A stretch of 64,000 bases of DNA from Acholeplasma laidlawii (GCF_015709225.1 NZ_JADNRS010000029.1:124001-188000), one strand, 5' to 3'. Numbered from the stretch's first letter, positions 35,592 through 44,804 are shown. Program-made: numbers and translations. The notes: generated by a model not told the origin, from the letters alone.

Positions 35592-37325
35592 TTGAAAGAA
35601 AAACTATCAATATTACCAACTGAACCAGGTTGTTACATGATGCTTGATCAATCAGGTGAAGTCATTTATGTTGGTAAAGCTAAAAATTTAAAAAATAGAG
35701 TAAGTTCATATTTTAGAGGCGCTCACAATGCTAAAACAGAGAAACTAATTTCAGAGATTAGTGATTTTAATTATATCGTCACAAACTCCGAACAAGAATC
35801 GCTTATTTTAGAATACAATTTAATCAAAAAATATGCACCACTTTATAATATTCGCTTAATTGATGATAAAAGTTACCCGTATCTTGAAATTACAAACGAA
35901 AAAGATCCCATGCTTGTCGTATCAAGATATATTGAAGTTGATAAGACTAAAACTTTATTTGGACCTTATCCAAACTCAAAATCAGCAAGAGAAACACTAA
36001 AACTACTACAACGCCTATATCCATTAAGACGTTGTAATCCAGTAGATAGTAAACCGTGTTTATATTATCATATGGGTTTATGTTTAGGCCCTTGTGCACA
36101 CGAAAAGGTGGACTATAAACCAAATATTGAACGTATTACTAGGTTTTTAAAAGGTGACACTAAAGAAGTCTTAAATGAACTTGAAGATCGTATGAAACAA
36201 GCATCAGAAGATTTAGAGTTTGAGCGTGCAGTAGAATACCGTGATATGATTTTAGCTGTAAAAGATACAACTGAAAAACAAATTATGACTCTGAATGATT
36301 ATAAAGATAGAGACTTCATAAGTTTTGCATATAACGAAGATGATATGGCGATTCAAATTTTAATGATGCGTCAAGGACGTATATTAGATACACATAAAAA
36401 TGTGATATCTTATATGACAGATCCTTATGAAACATTTTTAACATATATTAAAAATTATTATGATAAGTTTTTATTACCCGATGAATTAGTGTTTGATCAA
36501 CAAATCTCTTTAAAAGAACTACAAATGTACTTTAAAAATAAAGTGGTTGTACCTAAAATTGGAGATAAGAAAAAACTAGTTGATTTAGCACATAAGAATG
36601 CATTAGAAGATTTAACACATTACTATAAACTATACCGAGCAAAAGAAGAAAAGTTAGGTGAACAAATAGAAGCATTAGAACAAATATTTGATAAAAAAAT
36701 ATCATATATTGAAGTGTTTGATAATGCGCACCTTTTTGGAACAGCACCTATTTCTGGTATGATAGTTTGGAAAGATTATCATTTTGAACGCAAGATGTAT
36801 CGTAAGTTTCACTTAAAAACTACGACCAATGATGACTACCAAGCCATGAAGGAAGTACTTTACCGCAGATATCAAAGACTGTTAGTTGAAAAACAAAAAC
36901 TACCTGATTTAATTTGTGTGGATGGTGGTAAGGGGCAAGTTTCTGCAGCTTACGAAGTGATACAATTATTTAATTTAGATATACCTATTTTAGGTTTGAA
37001 AAAAGATAAGTATCACATGCTAGAGGGCTATGTTATCCAAAATGAGGTTACTATTTTGGATAAAAAATCACCACTCTATCAGTTTTTAGGACAACTCTCA
37101 GAAGAAGTCCATAGATTTACAATCACTTTCCATCAAAAGACTAAAAACAGGAAAGACTATACATCCGTTTTAGATAACATACCTGGACTTGGTCCAACAC
37201 GTAAGAAAAAATTACTTGCAAGTTTTAAATCTATTGATGACATTAAAAATGCATCAACGGAAGATTTAAGAAGTATTGGATTACCTGATAAGGTAATCAA
37301 AAGCATTAAGGAAGGTATTTCATGA
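35592..37325 (+). CDS. uvrC: UvrABC system subunit C
   Basis: A 577-residue UvrC, the double-incision nuclease of nucleotide excision repair. The GIY-YIG domain begins near residue 10 (GCYMMLDQSGEVIYVGKAKN). A Cys cluster (RRCNP, then KPCLYYHMGLCLGPC near 150-170) may bind a metal or Fe-S cluster. A UVR motif (ERAVEYRDMIL near 215), the RNase H-like domain (VEVFDNAHLFG; LICVDGGKGQ) and tandem HhH motifs at the C-terminus (IPGLGPTRKKKLL) follow. I choose TTG 35592, five bases after AAGGTGA; the GTG at 35583 lies within that ribosome site. It overlaps the next gene by 4 bp. Confidence 0.95.
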   Translation: MKEKLSILPTEPGCYMMLDQSGEVIYVGKAKNLKNRVSSYFRGAHNAKTEKLISEISDFNYIVTNSEQESLILEYNLIKKYAPLYNIRLIDDKSYPYLEITNEKDPMLVVSRYIEVDKTKTLFGPYPNSKSARETLKLLQRLYPLRRCNPVDSKPCLYYHMGLCLGPCAHEKVDYKPNIERITRFLKGDTKEVLNELEDRMKQASEDLEFERAVEYRDMILAVKDTTEKQIMTLNDYKDRDFISFAYNEDDMAIQILMMRQGRILDTHKNVISYMTDPYETFLTYIKNYYDKFLLPDELVFDQQISLKELQMYFKNKVVVPKIGDKKKLVDLAHKNALEDLTHYYKLYRAKEEKLGEQIEALEQIFDKKISYIEVFDNAHLFGTAPISGMIVWKDYHFERKMYRKFHLKTTTNDDYQAMKEVLYRRYQRLLVEKQKLPDLICVDGGKGQVSAAYEVIQLFNLDIPILGLKKDKYHMLEGYVIQNEVTILDKKSPLYQFLGQLSEEVHRFTITFHQKTKNRKDYTSVLDNIPGLGPTRKKKLLASFKSIDDIKNASTEDLRSIGLPDKVIKSIKEGIS

Positions 37326-38176
37326 GAACTTTTATACACAGTACAGATACAAAACAAAAATTATTTTACGCGGTTGTAAATAATAAAAAGGAAACCTTTT
37401 ATTTACCCAATCGATTAGCTAAAGTATTTTTAACCATTTTAAAAAAAGGTATATTAGTAGATTTTGAAGTGACTAGTCCCGTCATCAAGTTAGTGAATAA
37501 TCATAAGGTAAGTGTTTATCCGGTATCTCATTTTAACTTGATTATGCAATTAAAACCAAACCGTGTATTGTATGATTTAAAACAATTAAGACTAGACATG
37601 AAGCGTGTATTAAAAAAATACCAATACTTTTTATTTTTAGATTTAGAAATGTCTATGCCAGGATATAAAAAAGGACCACATATCCCTGAAATTATTCAAG
37701 TTGGTTATGTATTAGCGGATAAGGCAGGTAACGTTATTAAAGATAATGGTTATTTTGTAAGAGCTGTTCAAGAAGACGCAATTAATAAAAGAACCATTAA
37801 GTTTCTTGATTTAGATGAAAATAAATATTACGGTAAAGCACTGGATTATGATTTATTCTATATGGATTTAGAGGCTTTAATTAAAACATATAAGCCACAA
37901 ATTGTAACATGGGGTAAAAATGATGTGCAAGCCCTAAATATTAGTTATGATCTTCATAAAGTAAAACCACTAACAAGTGATAAACAGTTTATTGACCTTT
38001 TAAAACTACATAAAGATTACTTTAACTTACCTAATGATATTGGACTATTCCAAGCCTATAAAAAATACTATAAGCCAGAAGAAGAACTGGTTCAAGATCA
38101 TGATGCTAGATTAGATGCAATTATTACAAAAGATGTATTTGATGCATTCATGAATTTAATAAATACAAGTAAATAA
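37322..38176 (+). CDS. DEDDh-family exonuclease with an unassigned N-terminal domain
   Basis: A 284-residue protein. From about residue 100 it reads as a DEDDh 3'-5' exonuclease: FLDLEMSMPG (Exo I Asp-x-Glu near 106), KNDVQALNISYDL (Exo II Asp) and QDHDARLDAIIT (Exo III His and Asp near 262). This resembles KapD/ERI-type exonucleases. The first 95 residues contain a beta-rich segment that I do not recognise. Its start overlaps the uvrC stop, and a repair or RNA-turnover role is possible. Confidence 0.82.
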   Translation: MRTFIHSTDTKQKLFYAVVNNKKETFYLPNRLAKVFLTILKKGILVDFEVTSPVIKLVNNHKVSVYPVSHFNLIMQLKPNRVLYDLKQLRLDMKRVLKKYQYFLFLDLEMSMPGYKKGPHIPEIIQVGYVLADKAGNVIKDNGYFVRAVQEDAINKRTIKFLDLDENKYYGKALDYDLFYMDLEALIKTYKPQIVTWGKNDVQALNISYDLHKVKPLTSDKQFIDLLKLHKDYFNLPNDIGLFQAYKKYYKPEEELVQDHDARLDAIITKDVFDAFMNLINTSK

Positions 38177-38244
38177 GAATAATGATTTCAAAATTGAAAG
38201 ATTTTTTATAGTATTAAACGCAATAAGTAATATAATTAACTAAA

Positions 38245-38278
38245 AAAAAGTAGACTATTGAATTTTAGTCTACTTTTT
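38245..38278. terminator. Bidirectional terminator between the exonuclease gene and rnjA
   Basis: Perfect 13-bp arms (38245-38257 and 38266-38278) ending in T5 on both strands, between convergent genes. Confidence 0.9.
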
Positions 38279-38290
38279 ATATTTTAGGTT

Positions 38291-39973
38291 CTATATATTC
38301 ATAATAATTGGTAAAATCATTGGTTTTCTTAAAGTGATATCATATATTTTATCACTTAATTGATCAATAATCATTTGTTTTAAGTTGAGTTCATTATAAC
38401 TCTTCTTTGGTAATTCTCTTAAAGTAATATGTTTAACCATGCTAGCTAAACTTGAAGTTAATTCTTCATTACCCTTCATATAAATGAAACCACGTGAGAT
38501 TACAGTTGGCTCATTGATTAATGTTTTAGTTTCTAAGTCGATAGATAAGATTACTGAGAATAAACCTTCTTCAGATAATATCTTTCGTTCTCTTAAGACA
38601 TTAGAACCGATATTACCAATACCTGTACCATCAATATAAATATCTCCGGCTTGGACTTTACCTGCATAACGAATGCTTTCTTTATTAAGTGCTGCAACAT
38701 CACCGTTATCCATAATTAATATATTATTTGGATCAACACCACACTCAACTGCTAATTGTTTATGACGTTTGAGCATTCGATGCTCACCGTGCATTGGAAT
38801 AAAGTGTTTTGGTTTTACGAGTGTTAGCATAAGTTTTAAGTCTGGTCCACTACCATGACCTGAGGTATGTGTATCTGTAATAGGTCCGTGGGTAATGACG
38901 TTTACATCATTTCTAAATAAGAGGTTAATTGTTTTATTAATTGGATCTTGGTTACCAGGAATTGGAGAAGAAGAGAAAATTACAGTGTCACCCTTAACAG
39001 TTTTAATCTGTCTGTGAGATCCGTTAGCAATTCTTGATAAAGCTGCTAAAGGTTCACCTTGAGAACCTGTAACCAATATACATGTTTCTTCTAAGGTATA
39101 TTTCTTTAATTCCTCAGGTCCGACAATCGTACCTTTTTTAGGTTTAATATAACCAGATTGTTGTCCAGCTTCAATGGTTCTTTCCATGGAACGCCCAAAT
39201 ACCGCGATTTTACGACCAGTTAATTCAGCAGCTTCTATGATTTGTTGGATTCTATAAAGGTTTGATGCGAAGGTTGCGATAATAATTCTACCAGGGATTC
39301 TAGTAAAGAGTTCATTAATAGAACGTCCTACTTTAGATTCAGATTGAATTAAACCGTCTTGTTCAGCATTTGTAGAGTCTGATACTAAAAGAAGCGTACC
39401 TTCTTGGCCTAAATTCGCTAACTTTTCATATTCTGCATGTGGTCCTACTGGTGTGTAGTCTATTTTAAAATCCCCTGTATGGAATAATGGTCCTTCAGGC
39501 GTTCTAAAGACAATTCCAAACATATCTGGAATAGAGTGGTTTAATCTAATAAAGGATACAACCACATCTTTAAAGTTATAGGTATAGTATGATTTATATT
39601 CTTCAATTTTAGGTGCACGTAAATCTTTATGTTCACCTAATTTATATTCAATTAAATCAACAGCAATACCAGAAGCATAGATTCTTGGAATCTTTACTTG
39701 ACGTAATAAATAAGGTATACCACCAATATGATCCTCATGACCATGCGTTATGAATAAACCTACAATACGGTCCTCATTTTCTTTTAAATAAGTATAATCT
39801 GGAATCACATAATCAATACCTAGTAGATCATCATCGGGAAAAAGGATCCCTGCGTCCACTACAAAAATTTGATTATTTATTTCATATACATAGGTATTTT
39901 TACCTACTTCACCTAATCCACCTAGCGCAAAAACTCCGATTTCGCCGGTTTTCAACAACGTGTTTTTTGACAT
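38291..39973 (-). CDS. rnjA: Ribonuclease J
   Basis: A 560-residue metallo-beta-lactamase/beta-CASP ribonuclease with 5' exonuclease and endonuclease activity on RNA. The metal motif THGHEDHIGG (HxHxDH) is near residue 75, then FHTGDFKID near 165. The beta-CASP motifs include IPMHGEHRML near 393. The C-terminal domain is complete (KPMILPIIMNI). The ATG follows an AGGTT site 8 bases upstream. It is divergent from the HAD gene at 40085. Confidence 0.95.
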   Translation of the reverse strand: MSKNTLLKTGEIGVFALGGLGEVGKNTYVYEINNQIFVVDAGILFPDDDLLGIDYVIPDYTYLKENEDRIVGLFITHGHEDHIGGIPYLLRQVKIPRIYASGIAVDLIEYKLGEHKDLRAPKIEEYKSYYTYNFKDVVVSFIRLNHSIPDMFGIVFRTPEGPLFHTGDFKIDYTPVGPHAEYEKLANLGQEGTLLLVSDSTNAEQDGLIQSESKVGRSINELFTRIPGRIIIATFASNLYRIQQIIEAAELTGRKIAVFGRSMERTIEAGQQSGYIKPKKGTIVGPEELKKYTLEETCILVTGSQGEPLAALSRIANGSHRQIKTVKGDTVIFSSSPIPGNQDPINKTINLLFRNDVNVITHGPITDTHTSGHGSGPDLKLMLTLVKPKHFIPMHGEHRMLKRHKQLAVECGVDPNNILIMDNGDVAALNKESIRYAGKVQAGDIYIDGTGIGNIGSNVLRERKILSEEGLFSVILSIDLETKTLINEPTVISRGFIYMKGNEELTSSLASMVKHITLRELPKKSYNELNLKQMIIDQLSDKIYDITLRKPMILPIIMNI

Positions 39974-40009
39974 CTATTTAACCTCGTAACGTAAAATTAT
40001 CTTAATTAC

Positions 40010-40038
40010 ATTATACACTATAATTTCAAAATTATAAA
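40010..40038 (-). promoter_or_regulatory. Promoter of rnjA
   Basis: Minus strand TTTATA (40033-40038), 17 bp, TATAAT (40010-40015). It lies back to back with the extended -10 TGATAAAAT (40051-40059) of the divergent gene. Confidence 0.6.
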
Positions 40039-40084
40039 ACTTTTGTTTCATGATAAAATAGTTAGTGTAAAGTTTGAGGTACTT

Positions 40085-40864
40085 ATGAAGAAATTATTTG
40101 TATTTGATTTAGATAATACACTACGATCAACCAATTTAAGAAAAATCTTACCAAATACTAAAAAGCTGATTCAAGAAATAGCTGTAAATCCGGATTATAT
40201 ACTTGCACTAGCAACCGGTAGAGGATTAGCAAAATTAGATGTCCTAGAAGATATGGACGCATTTTTTAAATATAAGATCTTAGTCAATGGTGCCATTACT
40301 TTAGAAGATAACCACATCTTAAATGAAAACCACATTAAAAAAGAAGTCGTTAAAGACATTATGGATGCAGCTAATCAAAGAAAGATTGCACTAGGCTTGG
40401 TTGGTATGCATGATGAGGTCGTCACCTTTATAGATAAAGAAGTGAAAAAAGCATTTGATAATTTTAATGATAAAAAACCAAAAGCACAACCCACATTTTA
40501 TCTAGAGCAACATGTATATCAAATGTGGGTCTTTCATAAAGATGAAAAGATGCTTGAAAAAGAAATTAGGCAACACCAAGATTTAGAAATATATCATTGG
40601 CATGATGGTGGCTTTGATATCGTACCTAAAGGTATTTCTAAAGCATCAGCACTTAAAGAACTTATGAAGAAATATCCGGATTACCAAGTGATTGCAGTAG
40701 GCGATGGACATAACGATCTAGATATGATACGATTAGCTGATGTCGGTATCATCATGGAAAATTCACGTTGGATTAAAGATGCACAAGGCAGTTTTCAATA
40801 TATAGCACCTCATGTAGATCATGATGCGCTCTATGATTTTTTAAAAACAAAACACATCATATAA
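40085..40864 (+). CDS. HAD-superfamily phosphatase (Cof-type), copy 1
   Basis: A 259-residue HAD hydrolase of the Cof/IIB type, likely acting on a sugar phosphate or nucleotide. The nucleophile motif is FVFDLDNTLRS (residues 4-14), motif II is ALATGRG near 44, and motif IV is VGDGHNDLDMI near 215. The ATG at 40085 follows TTTGAGG; the open frame begins at 40043, upstream of a ribosome site and inside the promoter region. The next gene, an aldose epimerase, lies 12 bp downstream. Confidence 0.9.
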   Translation: MKKLFVFDLDNTLRSTNLRKILPNTKKLIQEIAVNPDYILALATGRGLAKLDVLEDMDAFFKYKILVNGAITLEDNHILNENHIKKEVVKDIMDAANQRKIALGLVGMHDEVVTFIDKEVKKAFDNFNDKKPKAQPTFYLEQHVYQMWVFHKDEKMLEKEIRQHQDLEIYHWHDGGFDIVPKGISKASALKELMKKYPDYQVIAVGDGHNDLDMIRLADVGIIMENSRWIKDAQGSFQYIAPHVDHDALYDFLKTKHII

Positions 40865-40876
40865 GGAGTTAACAAC

Positions 40877-41782
40877 ATGTATAAAACATATGTATTAGAA
40901 AATGATTATTTAAAAGTAGAAGCAATTGATTATGCTGCAAGCATCTATCAAATATATCTAAAAGACAATGGTCGTCTTAAACCATTACTTGCAACACCTA
41001 AAACAAAAGATTTATTTATTGAAAATACACTCAATTATGGACGTACTGTAGGTCGTACAGCAGGTAGATTATACCCTACTGAAGATACACTTAAATATGT
41101 AGACTTTAAAGGTGAACCAAGCTACATGCATGGTGGTCCAAATAGATTTGGTACAAAGACTTTTAATGTTAGAAAACATACAAGTGATTCTATAGAATTT
41201 GAATTAAATGTCAAAGACATGTCAGATGGTTACCCAGGTAACTTAAATGTTTTAATAACTTATAGAATATTCCAAGGTAGTTTGGTTGTTTGGCATCAAG
41301 CTAAATCTGATAAAGACACTTTACTTAACTTAACTTTCCACCCATATTTTAATTTAGAGCAGTCAAATCATATAAGAAATCATGAATTAAAAATTGAATC
41401 TTCAACATACCTTTCCCAAAATGAACATAAGATCTTTGCTTATGAAAATGATGTGGAAGGCACACACAGAGATTTTAGAACCTTTAAACCTTTAATCATC
41501 AATGAACAAAATGCACTAGATGATATTTATTTACTACCTAAAGATAGATATACTGCAACCTTAAGAACCAAAGATATCCAAATGCAAGTATATACAAACT
41601 ATCCGGCACTTGTTGTTTATACTCAAAATAAAGTCAATAACACTGATTTAGTCAATGCTAAAAAAGATGAACTTTATACAGGTGTAGCGATTGAATGTCA
41701 AAAGAGTCAAAAAGATTTAAATGTGCTTAAACATGATCGTGTATATGATCACTATATCATGTATAGTTTTAATAAAATTTAA
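40877..41782 (+). CDS. Aldose 1-epimerase family protein
   Basis: A 301-residue galactose mutarotase-like enzyme that interconverts sugar anomers. Conserved regions are GRTVGRTAGRLYP near residues 55-67, YMHGGPNRFGTK with the first His near 78, TFHPYFNLE with the catalytic His near 156, and a late Glu in GVAIECQKSQ near 275 as the base. AAGGAG lies seven bases ahead of the ATG. Grouping with a HAD phosphatase suggests sugar metabolism. Confidence 0.9.
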   Translation: MYKTYVLENDYLKVEAIDYAASIYQIYLKDNGRLKPLLATPKTKDLFIENTLNYGRTVGRTAGRLYPTEDTLKYVDFKGEPSYMHGGPNRFGTKTFNVRKHTSDSIEFELNVKDMSDGYPGNLNVLITYRIFQGSLVVWHQAKSDKDTLLNLTFHPYFNLEQSNHIRNHELKIESSTYLSQNEHKIFAYENDVEGTHRDFRTFKPLIINEQNALDDIYLLPKDRYTATLRTKDIQMQVYTNYPALVVYTQNKVNNTDLVNAKKDELYTGVAIECQKSQKDLNVLKHDRVYDHYIMYSFNKI

Positions 41783-41786
41783 ACTT

Positions 41787-41815
41787 ATAAAGACCAGTTG
41801 ATGACTGGTCTTTAT
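41787..41815 (+). terminator. Hairpin after the epimerase gene
   Basis: Perfect 12-bp arms (41787-41798 and 41804-41815) with a five-base loop. The following T-tract is short, so termination may be partial. Confidence 0.7.
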
Positions 41816-41853
41816 GTTTAAGAGTCACATATAATACCTTATGATAACCATGT

Positions 41854-41859
41854 TATAAT
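41854..41859 (+). promoter_or_regulatory. Extended -10 promoter of the dipeptidase gene
   Basis: TATAAT preceded by TG and one base (TGTTATAAT), 35 bases before the ATG; no good -35 is seen. Confidence 0.55.
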
Positions 41860-41893
41860 AATAAGTAATATCAATAAAAAGTAGGTAATCACT

Positions 41894-42835
41894 ATGTTAT
41901 TTGATGCACATGCAGATATTTTGACAGATATCTATGAACAACTAAAAATAGGTAATAAAGACCCATTTACAACAAGACATTTAAATCACTACAAGCGTAG
42001 TGGTATCACACACAGTATTTTTGTGAATTGGACCGATCCAGATAAAAGTACTAGAACAGATTTTTATGACTGTTTTGATGTAGCTACAAACTATATAAAG
42101 GAAAAATCGAACCTTTTTAAAATATGCTATAACACGAAAGATGTAAAAGAAGCAGTAAGTTTAAATAAATTTGGTGTATTTTTAGGTGTAGAGGGTATCA
42201 AGTATTTAGATAAACCTGAAGATATAGAACTACTTTACAAAAAGGGTGTTCGTCATGCATCATTAACTTGGAATGAAGTAAATGATTATGCAACAGGTTT
42301 ATCAAGTGTAGAAACAGGACTTACACCTAAAGGAAAAGAAGTTATTGAAAAAATGATGGAACTAGGTATGTTAATTGACCTAAGCCATGCCAATGAAAAA
42401 ACATTTAAAGATGTTTTTGATTTAGCAACTAAACCTATTGTTGTAACACACGGTAATGCAAAAGCGCTTTGTAATCATAAAAGAAACTACACAGATGAAC
42501 AACTTCAAATGATTAAAGATAAAAATGGAGTGATCGGTGTATGTGCTGTAGCTAATTTCATATCATCAGAAAAGACAAATCAAAATGTTTCCTATTTAGC
42601 TAAACATATTGACTACATTGTAAAACTTATAGGTATTGATCATGTAGGTATTGGGCTTGATGTATGTTACTACTTATATGAAGATGTTACAAGTACACAT
42701 GTAGAAGGGCTTCAAACAATAGGAGACACTAAAAATTTACTTAATGAACTCATCAAATTAGGCTATTCTAAAGAGGATATTGACAAGATATCCTATAAAA
42801 ACTTTCATAGAGTTTTAGATGAAGTATTAAAATAG
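41894..42835 (+). CDS. Membrane-dipeptidase family (M19) zinc dipeptidase
   Basis: A 313-residue M19 dipeptidase. Zinc ligands are in FDAHADIL (residues 3-10), VEGIKYL (bridging Glu near 103), IDLSHANEKT and VVTHGNAKAL (two His near 165-190), and IGLDVCYY with the catalytic Asp near 256. It has no signal peptide, so it should cleave imported dipeptides, including D-amino-acid ones, in the cytoplasm. It is followed by an amidotransferase-like hydrolase; the pair could serve peptide scavenging. Confidence 0.92.
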   Translation: MLFDAHADILTDIYEQLKIGNKDPFTTRHLNHYKRSGITHSIFVNWTDPDKSTRTDFYDCFDVATNYIKEKSNLFKICYNTKDVKEAVSLNKFGVFLGVEGIKYLDKPEDIELLYKKGVRHASLTWNEVNDYATGLSSVETGLTPKGKEVIEKMMELGMLIDLSHANEKTFKDVFDLATKPIVVTHGNAKALCNHKRNYTDEQLQMIKDKNGVIGVCAVANFISSEKTNQNVSYLAKHIDYIVKLIGIDHVGIGLDVCYYLYEDVTSTHVEGLQTIGDTKNLLNELIKLGYSKEDIDKISYKNFHRVLDEVLK

Positions 42836-42904
42836 GACACCTGATTAGAAAGAAAGGAAGTTATACTCTAACTATGATTATTGTTTTGAGTATATAAATA
42901 CAAC

Positions 42905-43576
42905 ATGCCAAAACTTATAGGTATTACACCAAGACTTCTAACAGAGTCTGGTGTAGAAAAACAATTTATAAACACTAGATACATTAAACATCTTACTCAA
43001 AGGGGCTTTAATACGATTCAAATTAATTTGGATAACCCAAATAATGATGCGATCTTTGAGATGTGTGATGGATTTTTAATTACCGGTGGTACTGATGTAG
43101 ACCCTATACATTTTAATGAAGTAAATGAAGGATTATCTAAAAATGTAGATATGAGACTAGATTTAATGGATAAACAGATTACAGAATATGCTATTAAATC
43201 AAAAAAACCACTATTAGGTATTTGTCGTGGTCTCCAAACAATTAATGTATTTTCAGGTGGATCATTATATCAAGACTTACAGGACTTAAATAATACTCAC
43301 AATAGTATCAAGGAAAACCATGAAGTAATGATTAAAAATCATCCTTTATTTGGTTTTGAAGGATTAATCAAGGTAAACAGCTATCATCATCAAGCTATTA
43401 AAGATGTAGCAGATTCATTTGATGTTATAGGTAGAGATATAGATGGAACCATTGAAATGATTGTACACAAAACATTACCGATATTTGCAGTACAGTGGCA
43501 TCCTGAAATTGATATTGAATTACCTTTTTCTAAATTATTATTTGATACTTTTGAAAAATTGGTAAAAAAATCATAA
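42905..43576 (+). CDS. Gamma-glutamyl hydrolase-like class I amidotransferase (PuuD family)
   Basis: A 223-residue peptidase C26/PuuD-type enzyme that hydrolyses gamma-glutamyl bonds. The nucleophile Cys is in GICRGLQTIN near residue 108, and the His/Glu pair is in WHPEID near 199-203; ITGGTDVDP near 61 is typical of the family. The frame has a stop at 42887-42889 and only one start (42905), which lacks a ribosome site; a TATAAA at 42893-42898 suggests a leaderless message. It could remove gamma-glutamyl groups from peptides. Confidence 0.87.
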   Translation: MPKLIGITPRLLTESGVEKQFINTRYIKHLTQRGFNTIQINLDNPNNDAIFEMCDGFLITGGTDVDPIHFNEVNEGLSKNVDMRLDLMDKQITEYAIKSKKPLLGICRGLQTINVFSGGSLYQDLQDLNNTHNSIKENHEVMIKNHPLFGFEGLIKVNSYHHQAIKDVADSFDVIGRDIDGTIEMIVHKTLPIFAVQWHPEIDIELPFSKLLFDTFEKLVKKS

Positions 43577-43816
43577 AGCATGTGTAAATCATCAAATGGA
43601 TATTGTTTTACATAATAGATTAACTAAGGTATAAGACATAACTTGATTTTATAACTACACTACAGCCTTTCAGATTTCATATGTTTTAATCTATAAAACC
43701 TATGTCCAAACCTAAAGTTTTAGTTATATTGAATAATATGATAACTTTGGGACTCATTTAATGAAAGATTTACGTGATATTAGAACCGAAATTCAAGTTC
43801 TCTTGATTGATTTACA
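43577..43816. other. Intergenic stretch upstream of the repeat-protein remnant
   Basis: AT-rich sequence with stops in all frames. A short stretch at 43761-43828 (MKDLRDIRTEIQVLLIDLQ) is open in a different frame from the downstream remnant and may be an older, frameshifted part of the same gene. No promoter of good quality or RNA structure was seen. Confidence 0.4.
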
Positions 43817-44041
43817 GTGGATGTTAAAGTTATTATTGGAAGTCTTGCGTTTAGTAGAATGCCAACATTAGAATCCATACATATGTCTGATCAAATAGAA
43901 TATGTAGGTGAATATATATTTGATCAATCAAATGCGGTAACTATCTATATAAAGGGTCAAAATCTTATTGGTTACGATCCTAAATGGAATGATAACCGTA
44001 ATCAACTAGAGCACGAAAGAAATATAATATATCAATCATAA
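43817..44041 (+). pseudogene. Remnant of a BspA-type leucine-rich-repeat protein
   Basis: A 74-codon open frame beginning at GTG directly after an in-frame stop (43808-43810). It reads IIGSLAFSRMPTLESIHM and IEYVGEYIFDQSN, the repeat rhythm of BspA-like LRR_5 surface proteins, and ends with GYDPKWNDN, like their C-terminal tail. No ribosome site or signal sequence is present. It looks like the 3' end of a lost surface-protein gene. Confidence 0.6.
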
Positions 44042-44043
44042 AT

Positions 44044-44099
44044 AAAAGACCACTTGATTTTGTTAAATTTGATTTAACAAGTCACTCAAGTGGTCTTTT
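44044..44099. terminator. Nested bidirectional terminator before coaD
   Basis: Outer 14-bp arms (44044-44057 and 44086-44099) enclose an inner 9-bp hairpin (44060-44068 and 44072-44080). T4-T5 runs exist on both strands. It ends coaD on the minus strand. Confidence 0.85.
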
Positions 44100-44101
44100 T
44101 A

Positions 44102-44605
44102 TTATTTAAGTTTTGATAATTTCTTTATAACCATATCTATAATTTGTTCAGGGATATATAAAGATATATCCGCATCATGATATACAAGTTCTTTAATACT
44201 GGAACTAGAGACAAAATGATTTCTAGAAGAAGGGAATAATACGACTGTTTCTACATTTGGATTTAAATTCTTATTAAACTGGTATAACATATACTCGTTT
44301 TCATAATCGGCAATATTTCTAAGTCCTCTAAAGAGTACCTTAATACTATGTTTATCAGCATATCTTACGACCAAATCAGATGTATAGCTAATTAATATGT
44401 TGGGAATGTGAGCAGTAGATTTTTTTATCATCTCTACACGTTCTTCAGCTGTAAAAGAAAACTTCTTTTTAGGGTTATCTGCAATAACGATGTGTAACAC
44501 ATCTACCAGTTCAGATGCACGCTCAATAACATCTAAATGCCCTAGTGTAAGTGGGTCAAATGAACCTGGATATAGTCCTTTTTTCATAATGGTGTTTTTA
44601 GACAT
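44102..44605 (-). CDS. coaD: Phosphopantetheine adenylyltransferase
   Basis: A 167-residue CoaD that makes dephospho-CoA from 4'-phosphopantetheine and ATP. The nucleotidyltransferase motif GSFDPLTLGHLDVIER (near residues 14-29) has the T/HxGH signature as TLGH; the ISSTKIR-like signature is partly kept as SSSSIKELV near 140. Two in-frame ATGs exist (44605, 44587); neither has a good ribosome site. It is monocistronic and convergent with the repeat-protein remnant. Confidence 0.94.
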   Translation of the reverse strand: MSKNTIMKKGLYPGSFDPLTLGHLDVIERASELVDVLHIVIADNPKKKFSFTAEERVEMIKKSTAHIPNILISYTSDLVVRYADKHSIKVLFRGLRNIADYENEYMLYQFNKNLNPNVETVVLFPSSRNHFVSSSSIKELVYHDADISLYIPEQIIDMVIKKLSKLK

Positions 44606-44713
44606 TTAACTCGAATTTATTTGAGTAAATATCTTGTCCTTTCAATTTCTTTTCCTATATAGATATTTTTTGCAGTATATCTATTAATATTTTAACACAT
44701 TTGTGTTTTTATC

Positions 44714-44742
44714 TTGTTATTTAGTTGTATAAATGCTATAAT
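44714..44742 (+). promoter_or_regulatory. Promoter of the rimP-nusA-infB operon
   Basis: TTGTTA (44714-44719), 17 bp, TATAAT (44737-44742), with TG one base before the -10 (extended). Transcription should start near 44749. Confidence 0.8.
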
Positions 44743-44749
44743 TTTTTAT

Positions 44750-44790
44750 AGAAGATGAGTGGGGCTGTATTAGTTCTCACTTCTTTTTTG
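44750..44790 (+). promoter_or_regulatory. rimP leader hairpin / attenuator
   Basis: Arms 44750-44759 and 44776-44784 pair with one bulged A around a G-rich loop (GGGGCTGT) and run into T6, just ahead of the rimP ribosome site. The hairpin begins at the predicted transcription start. It has the form of an intrinsic terminator in a leader, as in the rimP leader family of Firmicutes. Confidence 0.65.
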
Positions 44791-44804
44791 AAGAGGTAAT
44801 GTAT

